Shown here: in pieces, positions 25,711 through 35,739 of the stretch | Position numbering within the stretch: the first letter of the stretch is position 1 | How the letters are laid out: every line of letters starts with the position of its first letter | Source of the DNA: an uncultured Prevotellaceae bacterium | GTDB lineage: Bacteria; Bacteroidota; Bacteroidia; Bacteroidales; Bacteroidaceae | DNA length: 58,476 nucleotides | Assembly (NCBI GenBank): GCA_900543815.1 | Contig: UQST01000015.1 | Location: 1-58,476, forward strand | Direction: 5' to 3' | The notes under the pieces: model-generated | What the model was told of the DNA's origin: nothing | The model's input: only the letters and a program-made list of their open reading frames with translations | The model's database searches: none | Made by a program: the position numbers and the translations under genes

Positions 25711-27150
25711 TCACTTCTTCTTATCCACCTGCCAGTCGGTGTAGATGGGTTCACCCTTCTTGCCGAAGCTCTCACAGGGGCGCACGGCAAAGCGGTAGGG
25801 GTAGTTGACAGGCACTTCAGCCTCACCGAACACACATGTCACCTCGCCCTGGTCCTGCTCCTCGCAGAGGAAGAAGTGCGGCGACATCACGCGCTTCTGG
25901 CACGCTATGAGATGCACGTCAGCACGTGTGGTCTCCAGCGTCACCTCGTAGTCATGCGCCCGCTGCCCGTTGCGGGCTTTGGTGACATTGGGGAAATGCA
26001 CCGTCACCTGCATCTGCTCCTTGCCCTGGCGGTCTTTGCCTTTGCCTCTTGAGACGGTTGGCTTGTCGTCCTTGAGAAACTGCGGAGCCACTGCCTTGCG
26101 CGCTCTGGTCTCAAAGGAGAGCGGCTTGTCGCCCTGGGCAGCGGGCAGAGGTATAATCCAGTTGTCCGCCAAGGGCTTGCTGTACATGAAGTCCCATCGC
26201 TCCAGAGCCACGGCATCATCATAAACGGTCATCAGCATACCCTGCTTGCCATCACTCTGGTCGATGGAACGCATCTGGCTGGGATAAGCCGCACCGCCGT
26301 CTATCTTGTCGTTTTCACGTCCTCCCAGCGAGTAGGTATAGCTCAGCGAAGCCGTTCCCACACTGGTGAAAGCACCCTGCCAGATGGTTCGCTCGTCGTT
26401 GAGTACCAGGTGCGAGTGTCCGCTGAACGCGATGCAGTTGGAGAAGTGGCTCAATGCCTCGGTCACCTCACCATTGTCCTGGCCCCATGCCCATTCGCCT
26501 GAACAGGTGTTCTTGGGGTGTGGATGCTGGAAGTAGAAGAAGGGCTTTTGGCCATGAAGCTCGCCGGCATGAGCCTCGAGGAACTCCTTCAGGCCGGGCG
26601 TATTCTGCCAGTTGGTCCAGTGGGCGCCTATGAACTTGTAGCCCTTCACCTCTTTCATGTATATCGGTTGGAACTTCTCCTTGTAATACTTCTTCCAGAG
26701 TTGCTCCCTGTGGTCGCATATAGCCTCCTTGGCAAGGGTCTGCTCGCGGTCGTCACCCTGCAGAGCTTCGGTAATGGTGCCGTAATGATGACCCTCGATA
26801 TCATGGTTGCCATACACGAACAGGCGCTCCACATGGCGGCCGTTGGGCAGTCGGTCCTTGGGGAAAACCTTGAACCACGTCTGAGCCACCAGCCTCATCT
26901 GGCGCTCCAGACCCGTATCGGCCATATCGCCGGCTATCAGCACGGCATCCACCTCGCGGTCGCGGAAGTACCTGAAGGTGCGCTCCAGCACCGGCAGATC
27001 ACGCTCCAGGCGTATGTGAATGTCACTCAGGATGCCCACCCGCAGGCGTGGAGCACCCATGCCTGCGGTAGCCTGGGCAAATGTCTTCAGGTCAAGGCAC
27101 ATGGCGCCAGCCAGCAGCGCGCCGCTTCTCAGGAAGTCTCTTCTGTCCAT
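25711..27150 (-). CDS. Exported calcineurin-like metallophosphoesterase
   Basis: The 479-residue product starts MDRRDFLRSGALLAGAM, a twin-arginine-like export signal. The catalytic domain shows the metal-binding set DIH (43-45), GDMADTG (74-80), YGNHDIEGHHYG and FSGHSHL. The C-terminal third (about 350-479) is beta-rich without known motifs (KGKDRQGKEQMQVTVHF). The substrate is unknown; family members cleave phosphomono- or diesters. It stands alone, convergent with galM. A near-consensus -7 element (TAACTTTA, minus strand, 27200-27193) precedes it. Confidence 0.88.
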   Translation of the reverse strand: MDRRDFLRSGALLAGAMCLDLKTFAQATAGMGAPRLRVGILSDIHIRLERDLPVLERTFRYFRDREVDAVLIAGDMADTGLERQMRLVAQTWFKVFPKDRLPNGRHVERLFVYGNHDIEGHHYGTITEALQGDDREQTLAKEAICDHREQLWKKYYKEKFQPIYMKEVKGYKFIGAHWTNWQNTPGLKEFLEAHAGELHGQKPFFYFQHPHPKNTCSGEWAWGQDNGEVTEALSHFSNCIAFSGHSHLVLNDERTIWQGAFTSVGTASLSYTYSLGGRENDKIDGGAAYPSQMRSIDQSDGKQGMLMTVYDDAVALERWDFMYSKPLADNWIIPLPAAQGDKPLSFETRARKAVAPQFLKDDKPTVSRGKGKDRQGKEQMQVTVHFPNVTKARNGQRAHDYEVTLETTRADVHLIACQKRVMSPHFFLCEEQDQGEVTCVFGEAEVPVNYPYRFAVRPCESFGKKGEPIYTDWQVDKKK

Positions 27151-27192
27151 ATTATCAGTTGTAGATTGTTAAAGAATCAGTCAAACAATGCA

Positions 27193-27200
27193 TAAAGTTA
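27193..27200 (-). promoter_or_regulatory. Near-consensus -7 element of the metallophosphoesterase gene
   Basis: The minus strand reads TAACTTTA, one base off TAnnTTTG, 42 bp before the ATG at 27150. Confidence 0.35.
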
Positions 27201-27371
27201 CGCCGAAATTCCCAAAGAAGCATACTATTTTACCCGAAAAACTCCACTCCAGCCCGCTTTCCAGCACTCTGAGCCACTGCACAGAACCCTTTCGGCGGTG
27301 CAGGCGAGGCTGCCAGACACACCGTCCCTCACTGCCGCCCGCCGCCCGACATCATTTTCTGCCCGATGATG

Positions 27372-27451
27372 CAGTGCGGTGCACAGGCCATCGCAGCGCG
27401 CTGCATCGGTCATCGCAGCACGCTGCGTGGGCACATGCAGCGCACTGCATC
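27372..27451. repeat. 22-bp-unit array, copy B
   Basis: Units start at 27372, 27394 and 27416 (22 nt each), with a partial fourth at 27438. The second unit has the full palindrome GCAGCGCGCTGC. It lies in the 600-bp gap between the metallophosphoesterase and the ABC operon; the rest of that gap shows no gene. Confidence 0.75.
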
Positions 27452-27605
27452 TTTCACCAGTCCATCCTGCCTGCCTCATCGCCATCGCCTCCTGGGGGGA
27501 AGTCTGCCACGCCAGCCGGCTCCTGTCAGAAGGCCGATGATGCCGCGCAAGGCTGCCCCGGCACCAGGAGCATCCGTCCATGACGGTTTCCGAAGCACAA
27601 GGGAA

Positions 27606-27642
27606 ATGCCCCACCAACCTGTACATACAGGCGGCGGGGCAT
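27606..27642 (-). terminator. Terminator-like hairpin of the exporter operon
   Basis: ATGCCCC/GGGGCAT and CCTGTA/TACAGG form a nearly continuous stem with a 2-nt loop, 110 bp beyond the stop of the ABC ATPase gene. No T run follows on the minus strand. Confidence 0.6.
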
Positions 27643-27751
27643 CATCACAACAGTAGTATTACTAATTCATTATCACTAACTCCACACTATTTCACCCGCC
27701 GCACAGCCCACTGTCAGAAGCCGGGCGGCAGGCATGCAGGCTGCACGCAGG

Positions 27752-28420
27752 TCAGTTGCCCTCCACGATATGACCGTCGAAGAGGCGTATGATGCGGTGA
27801 GCCATGCGTGCATCATGCTCGTTGTGGGTCACCATCACTATGGTTGTACCCTCCTGGTTGAGCTCGGTGAGCAGGCGCATCACCTCGGCTCCGTTCTTCG
27901 AGTCAAGGTTACCCGTAGGCTCGTCGGCCAGTATCATCTTGGGGTTGAAGACCACAGCACGGGCTATGGCCACACGCTGCTGCTGTCCGCCAGACAGCTG
28001 GTGAGGGAAATGCTTGGCGCGATGGCTGATGGCCATACGCTTCATGATTTCCTGCACACGCTTCTTGCGCTCGGCGCGGGATACGCCCAGATAGGTGAGG
28101 GGAAGCTCTATGTTCTCCTCCACACTCAGTTCGTCTATCAGATTGAAGCTCTGGAACACGAAGCCTATCTCGCCTTTGCGCACATCGGTACGCTCCTTCT
28201 CCTTGAGGTTTTCCACCTCACGGTCGCCCAGCCAGTACTTTCCGCTGGTGGGGTTGTCCAGCAGTCCCAGGATGTTGAGCAGCGTTGACTTGCCACAACC
28301 AGAGGGTCCCATGATAGCCACAAACTCTCCGTCCTTTACCTCAAACGACACTTTGTCCAGTGCCACAGTCTCCACCTCTTCGGTGCGGAAACTCTTACTC
28401 AGGTTTTCTACTCGTATCAT
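27752..28420 (-). CDS. ABC transporter ATP-binding protein (MacB/LolD type)
   Basis: The 222-residue ATPase has Walker A GPSGCGKST (about 39-47), Q-loop, the signature LSGGQQQR, Walker B ILADEPTGNLD and a switch His in MVTHNEHDA. Its size and sequence style are those of the MacB/LolD/FtsE group that energises FtsX-type permeases. It is the last gene of the minus-strand exporter operon and lies 50 bp after the third permease gene, so it probably serves all three permeases. Confidence 0.95.
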   Translation of the reverse strand: MIRVENLSKSFRTEEVETVALDKVSFEVKDGEFVAIMGPSGCGKSTLLNILGLLDNPTSGKYWLGDREVENLKEKERTDVRKGEIGFVFQSFNLIDELSVEENIELPLTYLGVSRAERKKRVQEIMKRMAISHRAKHFPHQLSGGQQQRVAIARAVVFNPKMILADEPTGNLDSKNGAEVMRLLTELNQEGTTIVMVTHNEHDARMAHRIIRLFDGHIVEGN

Positions 28421-28470
28421 AATATTCAGTTTATAGTTTTATTTGTTATCAGTCAGTCTATTGATGCTTG

Positions 28471-30852
28471 TCATTCATCCTTGAGATGCTCCACGGGATT
28501 GCTGCCGGCAGCCAACCGGCTCTGCACTATGACGGCCAGGAAAGAGGTGAACAGGCACACCAAGCCCGCAATCAGTACGAACGGCCACCACTGTATGCGG
28601 TAGCTGAAAGTGGTGAGCCAGCGGCCTATCAGCCAGTAGGCCAGGGGAGCGGCAACCACAAAGGCTACCAGAGCATAGGCAAGGAAGGAGGCAGTGAGGC
28701 GGCGGCAAACCTGCGAGGAGGTGCTTCCGAACACCTTGCGCACAGCCACCTCACGCTGCCGCTGCTCGATGAAGTAGGTGCTCATGGCCACCAGCCCCAG
28801 CACGCTGATGAGGATAGCCACCAGGGCAAAGAGTGCCACGATGGTGCCCATCTGCTCTTCCTGGGCAAAACGTTCCCGCATCTTCTGCATCAGATAGGGA
28901 TGAGTGTCGAAGTCGGCAATATGCCTCTGGAACACCTTGAAATACACTTCATCTATTCTGTCAAGGGCTTCTGCCTCATCGCCCTTCACCCTCACCAGGT
29001 AGTCCCAGGGCTGATATATCTTGCCGATAACCACAAACACCGGAGCCTGGATGCTGGTGACCGTGCGTATCTTGAAGTCCTCCAGCACACCGTTGATGGG
29101 CAGCGGCCCCTGGTTGAGTGCGGGGTCATTGACCACACGGTCGGTTTCCTTCAGCCCCATCTCGGCCAGGAACTGGCGGTTGACCCAGATGCCCTGTGCA
29201 GGATTAGCCTGATGATGGTCCAGGGCAACCTCAAGGCCAAGCGTCCTGAAGAAGCAGCTGTCGCCATACATCACCTGTAGGCTCACCGGATGACCGTCGT
29301 GCGTGATAGTGTTGTTGTTGCCTCCCTGCAGGGGATAGCCCATCGAGAGTGCTGCGCTCTCCACGCAGGAGAGCTGGCGCAGCTCGCTCATGAAAGCCTG
29401 CACCTTCGTAGTATCACCCGAGATGGAGGGCAGCGCCAGCAGGTGCTCCAGGTTGTAGCCCATGGGGGCATGCACGAGATGGTGCGTCTGCATCCAGATG
29501 CTCAGAGCAGCCGATACCATCACGATGGTGGCCACATTCTGCATGACGATGAACACACGCGAGAGTGTCATGCGCGTTCTGAGGCGGAAGGTGCCTCTCA
29601 CCACGTCGATGGGACGCACGCGCGAAATGATTGCAGCAGGCACGGCACCCGACACACCGCCCGCCAGCAGCACGATGACCAGTATGCCGGAGAGGAACAG
29701 AGGGTCGAGCAGTCCGCTCATGTGTATCTCGGCATGCAGCAATGCGCTGGCATACGGGCAGGCTGCCCATGCCAATGCTACACCCAGCAGCAGCGACACC
29801 AGGCACAAGAGCACCCCCTCCAGGGTGAGCCGCAGCACGATGTCGCTGCGCTGTGCACCCATCAGACGGCGGGTGGCCATCTCACGGGCACGTTTTCCGC
29901 TCTGTGCCGTACTGAGGTTGATATAGTTGGACACCGAGAAGAGCAGGATTATCAGACCCACAGCAAACAGGATGGTCACCAGCCTGCGGTTGCCGCGCAG
30001 GCTCTGCTCCGAGTTGCTGCCAGACGTTAGGATGTCGGAGAAATAGCGGTCGCTCAGGCGCAGCAGTCTGGTGTGCGTGGTGCTTCCATCCATTGAGTAG
30101 TACCAGAAACCCATATCCTTGTACATCTTGTCGAAGTCGGCATGACGGGTGCAGAGGTCATATCCGGGCTGGGCAAGAATGAACACCGACGCGCCCGTGG
30201 CATTGCCCATGTGCGAGGCAGTGAGGTAATCGTTCTTGTAACGCACATACTCAAAGCGCATGATGATATCTGCCTGTCCGAAGGAGGTACCCTGCATGCC
30301 CTTATATACAGCAGTCACATGCACCATGAGGTCGTCCATCCCATCCATATGTATGCGCTTGCCTATGGGATTGTCATTGCCCCACGCCTTGCGTGCAAAC
30401 TCCTCGCTCACCACGGCAGAGTTCATTTCGTCGAGTGCATGAGCGGCATTGCCCTGGAGCACAGGAATGGAGAACATGCGGAAGAAGGTGCTGTCGGCAA
30501 AGGCCACTTCGGTCTGCAGCACCTTGTCGGACACACCCACTTCGCAAGAGGAATATACCACACCGCAGGTCATCTCCACCTGCGGAAAGGTTTTCTTGAT
30601 GGTGCGCTGGGTGAACCAGTGGCTTCCCTCCGTAGCATTAGCATGCTCATCCTCACCTTTGTATGTACACACCGTGTAGATACGGTCGGCTTTGTCGATG
30701 ATCTTATCGACGCTATACTCCTGTCGAGCGTACAGCATGATGAGGATGACGAACATCAGACTCACCGAGAAGCCCACCACATTGACCAGTGTGTAGAACT
30801 TGTTGCGTGACAGATACACGCCAAAAGACTTCATTTCAAATATTCTCTTCAT
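28471..30852 (-). CDS. MacB/FtsX-type ABC permease 3
   Basis: The 793-residue product has eight predicted membrane spans in the duplicated FtsX layout: one after the N-terminus (about 21-42), three near 290-410, one at about 430-455, and three near 680-780. Large periplasmic MacB_PCD-like domains lie between them. FtsX strings include SVSNYINLSTAQSGKRAREMATRRLMGA and REVAVRKVFGSTSSQV. The ATP-binding subunit follows. It resembles permease 1 more than permease 2 in the NYINL..AQSG region. The substrate is unknown; peptides, lipids or antimicrobials are possible. Confidence 0.92.
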   Translation of the reverse strand: MKRIFEMKSFGVYLSRNKFYTLVNVVGFSVSLMFVILIMLYARQEYSVDKIIDKADRIYTVCTYKGEDEHANATEGSHWFTQRTIKKTFPQVEMTCGVVYSSCEVGVSDKVLQTEVAFADSTFFRMFSIPVLQGNAAHALDEMNSAVVSEEFARKAWGNDNPIGKRIHMDGMDDLMVHVTAVYKGMQGTSFGQADIIMRFEYVRYKNDYLTASHMGNATGASVFILAQPGYDLCTRHADFDKMYKDMGFWYYSMDGSTTHTRLLRLSDRYFSDILTSGSNSEQSLRGNRRLVTILFAVGLIILLFSVSNYINLSTAQSGKRAREMATRRLMGAQRSDIVLRLTLEGVLLCLVSLLLGVALAWAACPYASALLHAEIHMSGLLDPLFLSGILVIVLLAGGVSGAVPAAIISRVRPIDVVRGTFRLRTRMTLSRVFIVMQNVATIVMVSAALSIWMQTHHLVHAPMGYNLEHLLALPSISGDTTKVQAFMSELRQLSCVESAALSMGYPLQGGNNNTITHDGHPVSLQVMYGDSCFFRTLGLEVALDHHQANPAQGIWVNRQFLAEMGLKETDRVVNDPALNQGPLPINGVLEDFKIRTVTSIQAPVFVVIGKIYQPWDYLVRVKGDEAEALDRIDEVYFKVFQRHIADFDTHPYLMQKMRERFAQEEQMGTIVALFALVAILISVLGLVAMSTYFIEQRQREVAVRKVFGSTSSQVCRRLTASFLAYALVAFVVAAPLAYWLIGRWLTTFSYRIQWWPFVLIAGLVCLFTSFLAVIVQSRLAAGSNPVEHLKDE

Positions 30853-30869
30853 AAATATACTGTTTTATC

Positions 30870-33260
30870 TTATTCATCCTTGAGGTACTTCACGGGGTTG
30901 TCCTTTGCCACACGATGGCTGTTGTATGCCACCGACAGCCCCACCACAAGCAGCACCGCTGCCGATGTGAGCAGGTAGAGCCAGGGCGAGAGGTTGGCTT
31001 TCTGGCTGAAGGAAGTGAGCCACTGGCGGGCAATGACCCAGGACAGCACGTCGCCCAACAGCACCGAGGGAACTGCCACACGCATGATATCGTTCAGGAA
31101 GAGCCTGATGACATCGCCCATGCCGGCTCCATTCACCTTGCGCACAGCCATCTCCTTGCTGCGACGATTGACCTCGTCGGCGCTGTAGCCAAAGAGTCCG
31201 AAGAGGGCGATACTGAGCGTCACAGCCACACACAGCCCGATGGCATTGCGGAAGCTGAGCTGTTCGCGATACTGGTTACGCAGCTCTGCTGCCCACGAAC
31301 GCAGTTGTATCTCTGCCCGGGGAAACATCTCCTGCACCCGCCGGAGCACCTGTGCCATATCCTCGTCAGTAAGGTGATGCATGCGTATGAGCATGTATTC
31401 ACAGGGCTGAGTGTAGTATGTGTAGAACTGCGGACGGTCCTTCTGCGCACTTTCACCTGCCGTGAAGGCTCCCACCTTGATGTCTGGGAATATGCCCACA
31501 ATGGTCACCCCATCCCGATAAGCCTCATCGGAGTGGCCGGTCACACGCACCCGCTTGCCCAGTGCACCGTCCTTCCAGCCTGCAGCCTGGCTGACCCGCT
31601 GCGCAAAGGACTCGCTCACGAGTATCTGGCGACAGCTGTCATTGCGCTCGGTGAAGAAGGTGCCCTGGCTCAGACGGATGCCCATGACATCCAGGTAAGC
31701 GTCTGTCACCTCATACATATCTGTGGCGTTGAAGAGTTCGCGGTCTTCTCCCGGCAGCAACACATTGTCGCCCGACACCCCATACTGCTCCAGTGGGATG
31801 GTAGAGCCAGACGACACCGACTGCACCTGAGGCATGCGGGAAAGCTCCTGCAAGATGTGTTTCCTGTCATTTCCACTGGTTCCCTGCACGCTGAGTATAG
31901 CCACATCCTCGGCATCATAACCGGGATGCAGACTCACCATCAGGCCGTATTGTGCCTGCACGCAATAGAGCAGACTGGCAAACAGACTGACGATGCAGAA
32001 CTGCACCGAGAGCATGACCAGCTTCCAGCGGCGCTTTCCGCGCTTGTATCCACGAAACACCACTGCCACCGGCATGCGGCCATAGAGCCAGGCAGGAACC
32101 ACTCCGCCCAGCAGCACTATCAGCAGGCAGATGGCCACCAGCACCCAGCTGCCCCGGTTGCACACGAGTGCCGAGAGGGGAGCAGACAGATAGGTTTCGA
32201 TGGTTCCACGGCAGGAGAACAGCAGGAGGGCGGCCAGCACAACAGCCAGAAGCACATGCACAAGCGACTCTGAGAAGGTGATGGCACCTATGCTCGCCCT
32301 TCCTGCGCCGAAGCACTTGCGTACAGCCATCTCTGTAGAACGGCCCACGAGGTTGCCTATGGTAATGAGCAGATAGTTGACAACGGCTATACAGAGGAGC
32401 ACAAAGGCCATGAGACCCAATATCCAGCTCATCATGCGCACATAGCTGTCGTGGGTGTATCGCTCGGAGAGCAGGATGGGAACATACGTGAAGCTGACTC
32501 CTGCAGAGCGCACAGCGTCCATATCCACATTCTCCTCCATCATCTTGTCTATATAGGGAGCCATCTCCTCGGCCTTATGGCCAGGCTTGAGGCGGATGTA
32601 GGAGACGTATCGGTCGTTGCCCAGCCAGTTGTCGGTGCTGCTCTCATTCAGGCTGGCCATCGACATCACTATCTGTGTGCCGTGCAGCGAAGAGCCCCAG
32701 GGGAAGTCCTCAAACACGCCTCCCACCTCGAAGGGGATATCTCCGAAGTCGGCCATAGTGAACTTCTTGCCCATCACATCGCCGCCCATCATCCGGGCTA
32801 CACTGCTGCTCACCATGCAGCAATGAGGCTTGCCAAGCACCTCATGTGCGTTGCCCGACAGGATGGAGCGCGGAAACATCTCAAAGAAACTGGTATCGGC
32901 AGCTATCACATCGGCCACTATGCTGTGCTCTGCATCCAGATGGCATTGCGTCTTCGTCGCCATGTTTGTTGTGCGGGTAGCCACTTCCACAATGGGCGCA
33001 TAACGCTTCATGCCCGGTGCAATGGCGCCCGACGTCTGCCAATAGTCCGATGGAGACTTCTGGTCACTGCGCATCACCCGCTCCTGGAGTATATATGTGC
33101 GGTCCCATGCAGGGAACCAGGTGTCGAAAGTCTGCTCGTAGTTCAACTCGGTGATGAGCACTGCGCTCACCGCCAGACCCAGTGCCAGGCACACCACCTT
33201 CTGTATGTTGTGTTGCCCACGGCGGGTCAGATTCTTCAATGCACTTGTTATCGTATTCAT
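30870..33260 (-). CDS. MacB/FtsX-type ABC permease 2
   Basis: The 796-residue product starts at the ATG at 33260 (MNTITSALKNLTRRGQHNIQ); an upstream extension of the frame to 33443 only overlaps the end of permease 1 and is not believed. The layout is the same as in its neighbours, with a first membrane span at about 21-37, MacB_PCD-like periplasmic domains and FtsX spans containing NYLLITIGNLVGRSTEMAVRKCFGA and KEMAVRKVNGAGMGDVI. It differs clearly from permeases 1 and 3, so it is not a recent copy. Gaps to the two neighbours are 17 bp each. Confidence 0.92.
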   Translation of the reverse strand: MNTITSALKNLTRRGQHNIQKVVCLALGLAVSAVLITELNYEQTFDTWFPAWDRTYILQERVMRSDQKSPSDYWQTSGAIAPGMKRYAPIVEVATRTTNMATKTQCHLDAEHSIVADVIAADTSFFEMFPRSILSGNAHEVLGKPHCCMVSSSVARMMGGDVMGKKFTMADFGDIPFEVGGVFEDFPWGSSLHGTQIVMSMASLNESSTDNWLGNDRYVSYIRLKPGHKAEEMAPYIDKMMEENVDMDAVRSAGVSFTYVPILLSERYTHDSYVRMMSWILGLMAFVLLCIAVVNYLLITIGNLVGRSTEMAVRKCFGAGRASIGAITFSESLVHVLLAVVLAALLLFSCRGTIETYLSAPLSALVCNRGSWVLVAICLLIVLLGGVVPAWLYGRMPVAVVFRGYKRGKRRWKLVMLSVQFCIVSLFASLLYCVQAQYGLMVSLHPGYDAEDVAILSVQGTSGNDRKHILQELSRMPQVQSVSSGSTIPLEQYGVSGDNVLLPGEDRELFNATDMYEVTDAYLDVMGIRLSQGTFFTERNDSCRQILVSESFAQRVSQAAGWKDGALGKRVRVTGHSDEAYRDGVTIVGIFPDIKVGAFTAGESAQKDRPQFYTYYTQPCEYMLIRMHHLTDEDMAQVLRRVQEMFPRAEIQLRSWAAELRNQYREQLSFRNAIGLCVAVTLSIALFGLFGYSADEVNRRSKEMAVRKVNGAGMGDVIRLFLNDIMRVAVPSVLLGDVLSWVIARQWLTSFSQKANLSPWLYLLTSAAVLLVVGLSVAYNSHRVAKDNPVKYLKDE

Positions 33261-33277
33261 TTCTATACCAGTTTCTA

Positions 33278-35686
33278 TTATGCCAGATGCTTTACCGGAT
33301 TCTCGTTTGCCGCCATGTAACTCTGCACCGAGACAGCTGCCAGGGACACCAGCAGGCAGAAGCCTCCTGCTGCCATGAAGACAAGCGGACTGAGTGCAAT
33401 GCGGTAGCTGAAGCCTGCAAGCCAGTTTCCGCCTATATACCATATTATAGGCACGGAGATGACAAAGGCCAGCAGAACGTAGGCAAGGAAGGTGCGCACC
33501 AGCCGGAGATACACTTGACTGTTATAGCTACCGAACACCTTGCGCACGGCTATCTCCCTGTGGCGCTGCTGGATAAAGTACATGCTCATGGCCAGCAGTC
33601 CCATGAAGGAGATGAGAACAGCCACTCCGGCAAAGAGCAGGACGATGTGGGAGAGGCGGCGCTGGCTGGCAAAGTTCTCGCGTATGCGCTGATCCAGATA
33701 GGGGTTCTGCTCCTCCATGTCCATGCGATACACGCTGCAATAGGCATCGCGCACCTGTTCCCAGGCCAACGTCTCGTTGCCCACAGTCTCCACCAGCATC
33801 TGACTGGCAGAGCGCATGCGGTCTTGGATGACCACCACTATCAGTTGCTCCGTGCCGGTGATATCGCCGATGTTGAAGTCCCTCATCGTTCCGTTGTACT
33901 TCATATCGTTGTTCGCGCCCATCATGGGCAGTATGTAGGCAAGCACGTCATTGACTTTCCCCTGCTCCTCAGCGCTCATCGAGTCGAATATATGCTGCAA
34001 GCTCTCACTGAAGTACATGCGTGTGGCTGAGCCGGAATGCTTGTCGTCTGTCACCTTCAGCCCAAGTACATCGGCATAGGAAGCGTCTCCTATGAGCAGG
34101 CGCAGGCGCAGCATCTTGTCTCCCACGGCGAATCCAGGACCATTGCTACCGTAGAGCGGCAGTCCCATAGCCCAAGAGACTCGCTTCACGCAGGGCAATT
34201 CCTTGAGCTTCTGAGTGAAGAGGGAGTCGTCGGCCGAAGTGCCACGCTTCACATCTATACTCATCAAGGCGTGTGTGTTATAGCCCAGAGGGGCAGTGAC
34301 CAGATGGTGAACCTGAAGCAGCATGAGCAATGAGAGTGCCACCATAGTGATGGTGACCACATTCTGGAACACGATGAAGATACGGCTGAAGAACATTCGG
34401 GACTGGTGGTGGAATGTACCGCGCACCACATCGATGGGCTTTGCACGGGACAGTACAACTGCCGGCACAATGCCTGAAAGCACGCCCGACAGGAGCACAA
34501 ACAGCAGCAGCGATACCAGAGGAAGAGGCTTGAGCAGGTCGTCCAGCACTATCTCCGTCTGCAGCAGACCGCTCACATAAGGTGCCATAGCCCACACCAG
34601 GAGCAAGGCTACCAGCGAAGACAACACACTCATAAGCACACTCTCCCCCACCAGACGGCACATGATGGCAGTACGCTGCGATCCGAGCAGACGACGCACA
34701 GCCATCTCGCGGGCACGCCGACCCGACTGCGCCACCGTGAGATTGATATAGTTGATGACAGCAAAGAGCAGTACCAGTAGTCCCGCAACGAGCAGCACGT
34801 GCACCTGACGTGCATCACCATGACGGATCACATCTGCTCCTTCGGTTCCCTGAGCCAGATACTCCTTGCGCAGAGGTATGAGATAACTGCGCACGTAACT
34901 GTCCTTCTCGCCGTTCAGAGCATACAGAGACATTTCGCTCAGGCATTTGTCTATCTGCGGTTCCTTGCCTTCCAGGCTGGTTCCATCCTTGCTCAGAATG
35001 AAGAACTGTGCGCCGAAGGTGTTGCTGCAGCCGGTATCCACATCAGCCGCATTGAAGTTGCCCGCATGCCAGAAGCCCACGATTACGTCGGCCGGCCTGA
35101 TGCACGAACCGCGCATACTGCCCATCACACCCGTCACTCTGAGCTTCACGCGCTTGCTGCCCACGCTGTAGGTAAGGCTCTTGCCCACTGGGTTCTCATC
35201 GCCAAACAGGTGACGTGCAAACTCCTCGCTCACCACTGCGGCATCCCTGTCCTCCAACACCTGGCCGGGAGTGCCCTGCAGGAGCGGAAAGTCGAAGATG
35301 CTGAAGAAGGTGGAGTCGGCCATAAGCGTTGCCCCTTGAAGGTAAGTCTGGTCGGGCAGCACGTAGTTGACCTCATTGCGGACGATTGCACAGAACGACT
35401 CTATCTCCGGGATACGTCCGCGCAACATATCCTCCGCACTATGGTGACAGCCATCATAACGGTTGACACCGTCATTATCCTTCAGCTCGAAGGCAAGTGA
35501 ATAGATGCGGCTGGCCTTTGTGTGCATGCTGTCAGTGGAGTATTCTCCATAGACATACAGCCCTATCAGCACCGAGAACATCAGACTGACCGAGAGGCCA
35601 AACACATTGATGGCTGCATACACCCTGTTGCGCGACAGGAAGGTGAAGTATGAACCCAAACTGAGCATATTATTGAATCGTTTCAT
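33278..35686 (-). CDS. MacB/FtsX-type ABC permease 1
   Basis: The 802-residue product has a first membrane span at about 22-45 (AAINVFGLSVSLMFSVLIGL), a MacB_PCD-like periplasmic domain (about 46-285), FtsX spans with VINYINLTVAQSGRRAREMA, VRRLLGSQRTAIM and a second set ending in REIAVRKVFGSYNSQVY. It is the first permease of the operon, 53 bp after the membrane fusion protein gene. Three different full-length permeases with one ATPase is a recurring Bacteroidetes layout. Confidence 0.92.
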   Translation of the reverse strand: MKRFNNMLSLGSYFTFLSRNRVYAAINVFGLSVSLMFSVLIGLYVYGEYSTDSMHTKASRIYSLAFELKDNDGVNRYDGCHHSAEDMLRGRIPEIESFCAIVRNEVNYVLPDQTYLQGATLMADSTFFSIFDFPLLQGTPGQVLEDRDAAVVSEEFARHLFGDENPVGKSLTYSVGSKRVKLRVTGVMGSMRGSCIRPADVIVGFWHAGNFNAADVDTGCSNTFGAQFFILSKDGTSLEGKEPQIDKCLSEMSLYALNGEKDSYVRSYLIPLRKEYLAQGTEGADVIRHGDARQVHVLLVAGLLVLLFAVINYINLTVAQSGRRAREMAVRRLLGSQRTAIMCRLVGESVLMSVLSSLVALLLVWAMAPYVSGLLQTEIVLDDLLKPLPLVSLLLFVLLSGVLSGIVPAVVLSRAKPIDVVRGTFHHQSRMFFSRIFIVFQNVVTITMVALSLLMLLQVHHLVTAPLGYNTHALMSIDVKRGTSADDSLFTQKLKELPCVKRVSWAMGLPLYGSNGPGFAVGDKMLRLRLLIGDASYADVLGLKVTDDKHSGSATRMYFSESLQHIFDSMSAEEQGKVNDVLAYILPMMGANNDMKYNGTMRDFNIGDITGTEQLIVVVIQDRMRSASQMLVETVGNETLAWEQVRDAYCSVYRMDMEEQNPYLDQRIRENFASQRRLSHIVLLFAGVAVLISFMGLLAMSMYFIQQRHREIAVRKVFGSYNSQVYLRLVRTFLAYVLLAFVISVPIIWYIGGNWLAGFSYRIALSPLVFMAAGGFCLLVSLAAVSVQSYMAANENPVKHLA

Positions 35687-35739
35687 TGATAGTTATGTAC
35701 ATATCTCTTGAATTCCATATCCGGGACGGAGCACGCCGG

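Noticed and set aside
25385..25714. 109-codon open frame on the minus strand
   Set aside because: It spans the palindrome chain; its repeated WMHIRNLWMAIQ-like residues are only the translation of the palindromes.
30915..32273. 452-codon open frame on the plus strand
   Set aside because: Antisense to permease 2, with a His/Gln-rich composition typical of a shadow frame.
33261..33443. Upstream extension of permease 2 to 33443
   Set aside because: It lies inside the end of permease 1 and does not resemble a permease N-terminus; the ATG at 33260 fits the family start.
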